From Aminipila sp051883075 (GTDB lineage: Bacteria; Bacillota; Clostridia; Peptostreptococcales; Anaerovoracaceae): 17,624 bases of DNA. The position numbers and the translations under genes are program-made. Under the pieces are notes generated by a model, which was given only the letters and a program-made list of their open reading frames with translations, searched no databases and had not been told where the DNA came from. Of the stretch, positions 14,689 to 17,624 are shown piece by piece (position 1 is the first letter of the stretch; every line of letters starts with the position of its first letter). Where the stretch lies: the NCBI GenBank assembly GCA_051883075.1, contig JBJETA010000048.1, positions 1-17,624 on the forward strand. Reading direction: 5' to 3'.

Positions 14689-15074
14689 CTCTGCCCCTCC
14701 ATCAAAATTTCGAATATATCTCTTATTTCCTCATCATTAAGTCCGCACTGCCTTGCCTTTATAATTGTTTCTTCAAATCTCTTTTCGATTTCCCTTGTCT
14801 GTTCCTCCCTGATAAGCTCCTGATTTGAAGCCGCTACAAATGTCCCCTTGCCATGTACCGTGACAACAAACCCCTCCTCTTCAAGGCTGTCATAAGCCTT
14901 CTTTACCGTAAGTGCACTTATCTTTAGGTCCTTTGCCATGGTCCGGACCGAAGGCAGTGCAGTTTCAGCAGTCAGCCTGCCGCTTACAATACCTGCTTTT
15001 ATCTGGTTCACTATCTGCTCATAGATAGGTATCATCGATGAGCTGTTTACAATAATGTTCAATTCTTTTTCCAT
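14685..15074 (-). CDS. GntR-family regulator, YtrA subfamily
   Basis: A 129-residue transcription factor. The winged helix-turn-helix occupies about residues 10-80 (IPIYEQIVNQIKAGIVSG, LPSVRTMAKDLKISALTVKKAYDSLEEEGFV, then the wing HGKGTF). A short helical C-terminus of about 45 residues replaces the usual ligand-binding domain, which defines the YtrA type. It is expected to bind DNA as a dimer and repress its own operon. ATG 15074 follows AAGGGG by about 7 bases. It is the first gene of the operon, 38 bases after the predicted transcription start, and the promoter is covered by a nested palindrome that is its likely binding site. YtrA relatives control ABC transporters induced by cell-envelope antibiotics. 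Confidence 0.95.
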   Translation of the reverse strand: MEKELNIIVNSSSMIPIYEQIVNQIKAGIVSGRLTAETALPSVRTMAKDLKISALTVKKAYDSLEEEGFVVTVHGKGTFVAASNQELIREEQTREIEKRFEETIIKARQCGLNDEEIRDIFEILMEGQR

Positions 15075-15116
15075 TCTTTACCCCTTTCATATTTATTTCT
15101 GCTGCCCCTTTTCGTA

Positions 15117-15163
15117 AACAGTATATAACAGTGTTTAACTGTTGTCAACTGTTATATTCTGTT
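15117..15163 (-). promoter_or_regulatory. Nested palindromic operator of the GntR operon
   Basis: Half-sites AACAGT at 15117-15122 and 15127-15132 face ACTGTT at 15138-15143 and 15148-15153. Both pairs share one symmetry axis (base 15135), and the inner-to-outer steps are 10 bases, about one helical turn. A degenerate fifth half-site, TCTGTT, lies at 15158-15163. A 10-bp perfect arm (15123-15132 with 15148-15157) is included. The array spans the whole promoter, so binding would block RNA polymerase. Confidence 0.8.
15120..15148 (-). promoter_or_regulatory. Promoter of the GntR/ABC operon
   Basis: On the minus strand, a perfect -35 TTGACA (15143-15148) and -10 TATACT (15120-15125) with a 17-base spacer. 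It is the strongest promoter match in the window and lies wholly inside the operator array. Confidence 0.85.
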
Positions 15164-15219
15164 TATCGCATATTTTTTGCAGAATTCGTTTATATGCCTT
15201 TTTTATATAACAAGCTCAT

Positions 15220-15237
15220 GGTGCAGTTTCCTGCACC
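15220..15237. promoter_or_regulatory. Perfect inverted repeat upstream of the YcxB-like promoter
   Basis: GGTGCAG (15220-15226) and CTGCACC (15231-15237) with a 4-base spacer, ending 6 bases before the -35 box of the YcxB-like gene. There is no T tract on either strand, so it is not a terminator. The position suits a regulator-binding site for the divergent region; the function is inferred only. Confidence 0.4.
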
Positions 15238-15243
15238 CTCGCA

Positions 15244-15272
15244 TTGCCTTATTTCTGATATTGTTATAAAAT
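15244..15272 (+). promoter_or_regulatory. Promoter of the YcxB-like gene
   Basis: -35 TTGCCT (15244-15249) and -10 TAAAAT (15267-15272) with a 17-base spacer. The predicted start near 15279 leaves a short leader containing GAGGGG before ATG 15311. Confidence 0.6.
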
Positions 15273-15310
15273 GTATATCAGTAGTATCTTTGAAAGAGGG
15301 GTAATTAATA

Positions 15311-15844
15311 ATGAACGAAATTAAATTTACAGTACATACTGCAATTGGGAAAGAAGATTACAGGAAGTTTCTGCGTTTTTCGGTTTTCAGGAAAAACAGA
15401 TTTTTCATACCGGGTCTGGCAGTTTTCGCATTAATACTGAGCTTCCTTGTAAACTACGAGCCTGCAGGTTTAAGCCCGGTCTCAATATTCATATGCTGGC
15501 TTATATTTATGGCAGCTGCATTTCTGGTTCTGCATTTTAAAATAGAAAGAATGATAAAGCGCCGCATAAGCTCCGATAAGCTTGGTACCTTTGATACTTA
15601 CAGTACCCTGACATTTATGGAGAACAGCTTTACAACCGAAAACAGTGTTATTAATTCGACGGCCGAGATTCCTTATGAAAAGCTTTTCAGTGTGCTGGAA
15701 ACAAAAGATTATTTCTTCTTTTATCTAAATGCAAGCCAGGCATCCATCATATGTAAACGCGATTTTGATTCACCTGATTACTGCGCAGCTTTTTCGGAAT
15801 TTCTGAAGCAGGTTCTTGGAGACAGATATAAAAGGCTACGCTAA
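15311..15844 (+). CDS. YcxB-like membrane protein
   Basis: A 177-residue protein with two adjacent hydrophobic helices (about 31-48 and 56-76) near the N-terminus, followed by a cytoplasmic domain of about 95 residues. The pattern of that domain (TYSTLTFMENSFTTENSVINSTAEIPYEKLFSVLETKDYFFFYLNASQASIICKR) fits the YcxB-like C-terminal fold, in which strands flank a Y-x-K-L/I helix. The family has no established biochemical role. ATG 15311 follows GAGGGG by about 10 bases. It is divergent from the gntR operon and has its own promoter and a terminator shared with the HD-GYP gene. It could be part of a cell-envelope response with the divergent operon, but that is conjecture from position alone. Confidence 0.8.
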   Translation: MNEIKFTVHTAIGKEDYRKFLRFSVFRKNRFFIPGLAVFALILSFLVNYEPAGLSPVSIFICWLIFMAAAFLVLHFKIERMIKRRISSDKLGTFDTYSTLTFMENSFTTENSVINSTAEIPYEKLFSVLETKDYFFFYLNASQASIICKRDFDSPDYCAAFSEFLKQVLGDRYKRLR

Positions 15845-15847
15845 AAT

Positions 15848-15889
15848 AAAAAACTCGGAATCCCCAAAACTGGAGCTTCCGAGTTTTTT
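15848..15889. terminator. Bidirectional terminator between YcxB-like and HD-GYP genes
   Basis: A perfect 13-bp stem, AAAAAACTCGGAA (15848-15860) with its complement at 15877-15889, carries A and T tracts at its two ends. It lies 3 bases past the plus-strand stop at 15844 and includes part of the minus-strand stop codon (15888-15890), so it serves both converging genes. Confidence 0.9.
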
Positions 15890-16478
15890 ATTTCCTTTTA
15901 TCTGTGCTATCTTCATAAAGTATTTTTTCTGCTTTTTCCAGAAATGCGTCTATAATATCGGGGTCGAAATGTGTTCCTCTGCCCGATTTCAATTCATTCA
16001 TAATCTGCTCTTTCTCAAGTTTTTTTCTGTAAATCCTATCAGAATTCATGGCATCAAAAGCATCGGCAACTGCGATGATTCTTGCTTCAATAGGTATTTC
16101 ATTTCCGCTCAGCCCCGACGGATACCCCTTACCGTCATACCGCTCATGATGGAATTCCGCCCCGGGCGCCGCATACGAAAGGAGTGGGATTTTTTTTAAA
16201 ATCATGCTTCCTATAACAGTGTGCTCTTTCATTTTGTTATATTCTTCCTCCGTCAGTCTCCCCGGCTTATTTAGGATTTCTGCACTTACTCCTACTTTGC
16301 CGATATCGTGAAGCAGAGCCGTCTTATATAGCTTATCTATTTTGTCTTTGTCCCATCTCATTTCTTCCGCAATTATTTTCGAATATTCCGCAACCCGTAT
16401 TGAATGTTCTCTGGTGTATTTATCCTTTTCTCCGGCAATGCCGTTAATAAGCATAATAGTCTTTATTGATAGCTCCAT
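15888..16478 (-). CDS. Single-domain HD-GYP phosphodiesterase
   Basis: A 196-residue protein made almost wholly of an HD-GYP domain, expected to hydrolyse cyclic di-GMP or a related cyclic dinucleotide. Metal and substrate residues are visible: His25, the HD pair His57-Asp58 with Lys61 (HDIGK), His86, His110-His111-Glu112, and the GYP motif as DGKGYP (115-120), then Asp139 in VADAFDAM and SDRIYR. No sensor, receiver or membrane domain is attached, so control must come from its level or from partners. ATG 16478 has only a weak ribosome site (ATGGAAA). The stop codon lies in the terminator shared with the YcxB-like gene. It is divergent from the XRE regulator with 207 bases between them. Confidence 0.92.
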   Translation of the reverse strand: MELSIKTIMLINGIAGEKDKYTREHSIRVAEYSKIIAEEMRWDKDKIDKLYKTALLHDIGKVGVSAEILNKPGRLTEEEYNKMKEHTVIGSMILKKIPLLSYAAPGAEFHHERYDGKGYPSGLSGNEIPIEARIIAVADAFDAMNSDRIYRKKLEKEQIMNELKSGRGTHFDPDIIDAFLEKAEKILYEDSTDKRK

Positions 16479-16514
16479 ATTATTTCCATTTCACTAAAAT
16501 AAATTTTATTATCT

Positions 16515-16526
16515 GAGAATATTCTC
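16515..16526. promoter_or_regulatory. Palindrome upstream of the HD-GYP gene
   Basis: GAGAATATTCTC at 16515-16526 is a perfect 12-base palindrome 37 bases upstream of the HD-GYP start. I cannot place a good promoter for this gene, so the palindrome may mark a regulated start or be chance. Not a known motif to me. Confidence 0.3.
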
Positions 16527-16539
16527 CTATCTCCTACAT

Positions 16540-16660
16540 ATACTTACATTTAGTCCGACTCAACCACGCTATTTGTTTATATAAGTATTTTTAATTTATA
16601 TAGGTTATTCTAACACAAAACACGAAACATTACAATTAGAACATAAATATACTTATATAA
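16540..16660. repeat. ATACTTAYAT repeats in the XRE / HD-GYP intergenic region
   Basis: ATACTTATATAA at 16649-16660 is the exact inverse of TTATATAAGTAT at 16577-16588, and a third partial copy, ATACTTACAT, lies at 16540-16549. The first lies just upstream of the XRE ribosome site and the third upstream of the HD-GYP gene. They are candidate operators of the XRE regulator, though the region is AT-rich and short AT motifs recur by chance. Confidence 0.4.
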
Positions 16661-16685
16661 GCAAATCGAAAGGAGCTTTTTCATA

Positions 16686-17006
16686 TTGAATCAGGGACTG
16701 GATTACGGTAAATTGGGAATAAAAATAAAAGAAGTCCGTCAGGAAAAGGGATTGACTCAGGAAAACCTTGCAGAACTGGTTGGATGTAATACTTCACATA
16801 TAAGTAATATAGAGAACAATCACACAAAAGTTTCTTTAAATGTTCTTCTTGCCATATCAAATGCTCTTAACACAAGCATTGATTACCTGCTGTCGGAACA
16901 GTATGAGAACAAAGCTCTGGCTCTTGATACTGAAATAATAAGACTGCTTTCCTCTTTTGATGCGGAGGGTAAAAAGAGAATCATAAGAATAATAAATGTT
17001 TTGTAA
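16686..17006 (+). CDS. XRE-family transcriptional regulator
   Basis: A 106-residue DNA-binding protein with a helix-turn-helix of the HTH_3 type at about 10-68: LGIKIKEVRQEKGLTQENLAELVG, the recognition helix NTSHISNIENNH, then VSLNVLLAISNALNTSIDYLL. The remaining 35 residues are helical and probably mediate dimerisation; there is no ligand or protease domain. The start is TTG at 16686, chosen because AAAGGAG lies about 10 bases upstream and no ATG or GTG gives the complete domain. No good promoter was found; the repeats at 16577-16660 lie where it should be. It is divergent from the HD-GYP gene. Target genes are unknown; self-control and control of the neighbour are the simplest guesses. Confidence 0.9.
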   Translation: MNQGLDYGKLGIKIKEVRQEKGLTQENLAELVGCNTSHISNIENNHTKVSLNVLLAISNALNTSIDYLLSEQYENKALALDTEIIRLLSSFDAEGKKRIIRIINVL

Positions 17007-17012
17007 TAGCAA

Positions 17013-17037
17013 GGGGCTGTGCAATATGCACAGCCCC
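17013..17037. terminator. Shared hairpin terminator of XRE and rubrerythrin genes
   Basis: GGGGCTGTGCA (17013-17023) and its exact complement (17027-17037) form an 11-bp GC-rich stem with a 3-base loop, between two converging genes (stops at 17006 and 17064). The T tracts after it are short, so this is a terminator by position and stem strength. Confidence 0.7.
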
Positions 17038-17063
17038 ATTCTTAGCTTATCTTATCTTTTATA

Positions 17064-17624
17064 TTAATAATTTTCTTCTCTTATTTCAAAATAGCTCTTT
17101 GGATGTGCACATACAGGGCAAAGTTCAGGAGCCTTTGTTCCCACTACAAGGTGTCCGCAGTTGCGGCATTCCCAGATCTTAACTTCACTCTTTTCAAATA
17201 CCTGTGCTGTTTCAACATTCTTAAGCAATGCACGGTAACGTTCTTCATGATGCTTTTCAATAGCACCTACCATACGGAATTTTTCCGCAAGTTCAGGGAA
17301 ACCTTCTTCATCTGCAGTCTTTGCAAAGCCATCATACATGTCAGTCCATTCATAATTTTCACCGTCTGCAGCTGAATTTAAATTTGCTACTGTATCACCG
17401 ATACCATTAAGTTCCTTAAACCACATCTTTGCGTGTTCTTTTTCATTTTCTGCAGTCTTCAGGAACAGAGCTGATATCTGCTCATATCCTTCTTTCTTCG
17501 CAACGGAAGCAAAGTAAGTGTATTTATTTCTTGCACCTGATTCTCCTGCAAATGCAGCTTCAAGGTTCTTCTTAGTCTGTGTTCCTGCATACTTGTCCTT
17601 CTTTTCTGCAGCTGCAACAGGTTC
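17064..17624 (-). CDS. rbr: Rubrerythrin, 5' end beyond the window
   Basis: The last 186 codons of a rubrerythrin that reduces hydrogen peroxide in anaerobes. The frame is open to the right edge. A ferritin-like diiron domain has the motif AFAGESGARNKYTYFA and the paired ExxH motifs ENEKEHAKMW and AIEKHHEERYRAL. The C-terminal rubredoxin-type iron site has CRNCGH and CPVCAHP, supplying the four cysteines. The first visible residues are EPVAAAEKKDKYAG, and 186 residues are already present without reaching a start; a typical rubrerythrin has about 180-195. So it may be nearly complete or may carry an additional N-terminal rubredoxin domain as in reverse or double-rubredoxin forms; the window does not tell. 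Convergent with the XRE gene, sharing the terminator at 17013-17037. Confidence 0.95.
   Translation of the reverse strand, partial: EPVAAAEKKDKYAGTQTKKNLEAAFAGESGARNKYTYFASVAKKEGYEQISALFLKTAENEKEHAKMWFKELNGIGDTVANLNSAADGENYEWTDMYDGFAKTADEEGFPELAEKFRMVGAIEKHHEERYRALLKNVETAQVFEKSEVKIWECRNCGHLVVGTKAPELCPVCAHPKSYFEIREENY

Noticed and set aside
1..17624. Mobile elements, CRISPR arrays, tRNA or rRNA genes, toxin-antitoxin or phage-defence genes
   Set aside because: No transposase, integrase, regular repeat-spacer array, structural RNA or recognisable defence domain was seen on either strand. The lone XRE gene has no adjacent toxin.

Overview
The window looks like a chromosomal segment of a low-GC, strictly anaerobic Gram-positive bacterium, most likely a member of the class Clostridia. 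This is inferred from near-consensus AGGAGG-type ribosome binding sites, compact sigma-A-type promoters with 17-bp spacers, a rubrerythrin, YtrA-type GntR and YcxB-like proteins, and a PotD with no outer-membrane context. No genus can be assigned from the sequence alone. Nearly all genes lie on the minus strand. The plus-strand exceptions are a gene end at 1-74, the YcxB-like gene and a small XRE regulator.

Layout from left to right: (1) the 3' end of an unidentified plus-strand gene, followed by a terminator shared with a beta-carbonic anhydrase on the minus strand. (2) A complete polyamine importer operon transcribed potA-potB-potC-potD on the minus strand (4766 down to 820), with coupled or overlapping genes and a good promoter at 4851-4879. 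Its end hairpin contains the spacer of the carbonic anhydrase promoter. (3) A three-gene minus-strand cluster with one promoter (8543-8571): a MATE efflux protein, an FMN-dependent alpha-hydroxy-acid dehydrogenase-like enzyme with an N-terminal cysteine cluster, and a YibE/F-family membrane protein. No terminator separates it from the pot promoter. (4) A three-gene ABC importer (lipoprotein, permease, ATPase; 11548 down to 8758) of the TrpXYZ-like PF04392 type, with a promoter entangled with a perfect 14-bp inverted repeat. (5) A patatin-like phospholipase and the mechanosensitive channel MscL, probably co-transcribed. (6) A YtrA-like operon, gntR-ATPase-permease, with 4-bp ATGA overlaps and a striking nested palindromic operator over its promoter. 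(7) A divergent YcxB-like membrane protein, a minimal HD-GYP phosphodiesterase, a divergent XRE regulator with ATACTTAYAT repeats in the shared intergenic region, and a rubrerythrin that runs off the right edge.

Most of the window is ordinary clostridial transport and stress machinery. I do not see a defence island, prophage, transposon, CRISPR array, tRNA or rRNA. The most interesting items are the MATE/FMN-enzyme/YibE-F cluster with its cysteine-rich enzyme N-terminus, the PotD homologue anchored by a C-terminal membrane helix instead of a lipid, the nested operator of the GntR operon, and the repeated use of hairpins that overlap promoters between adjacent transcription units.
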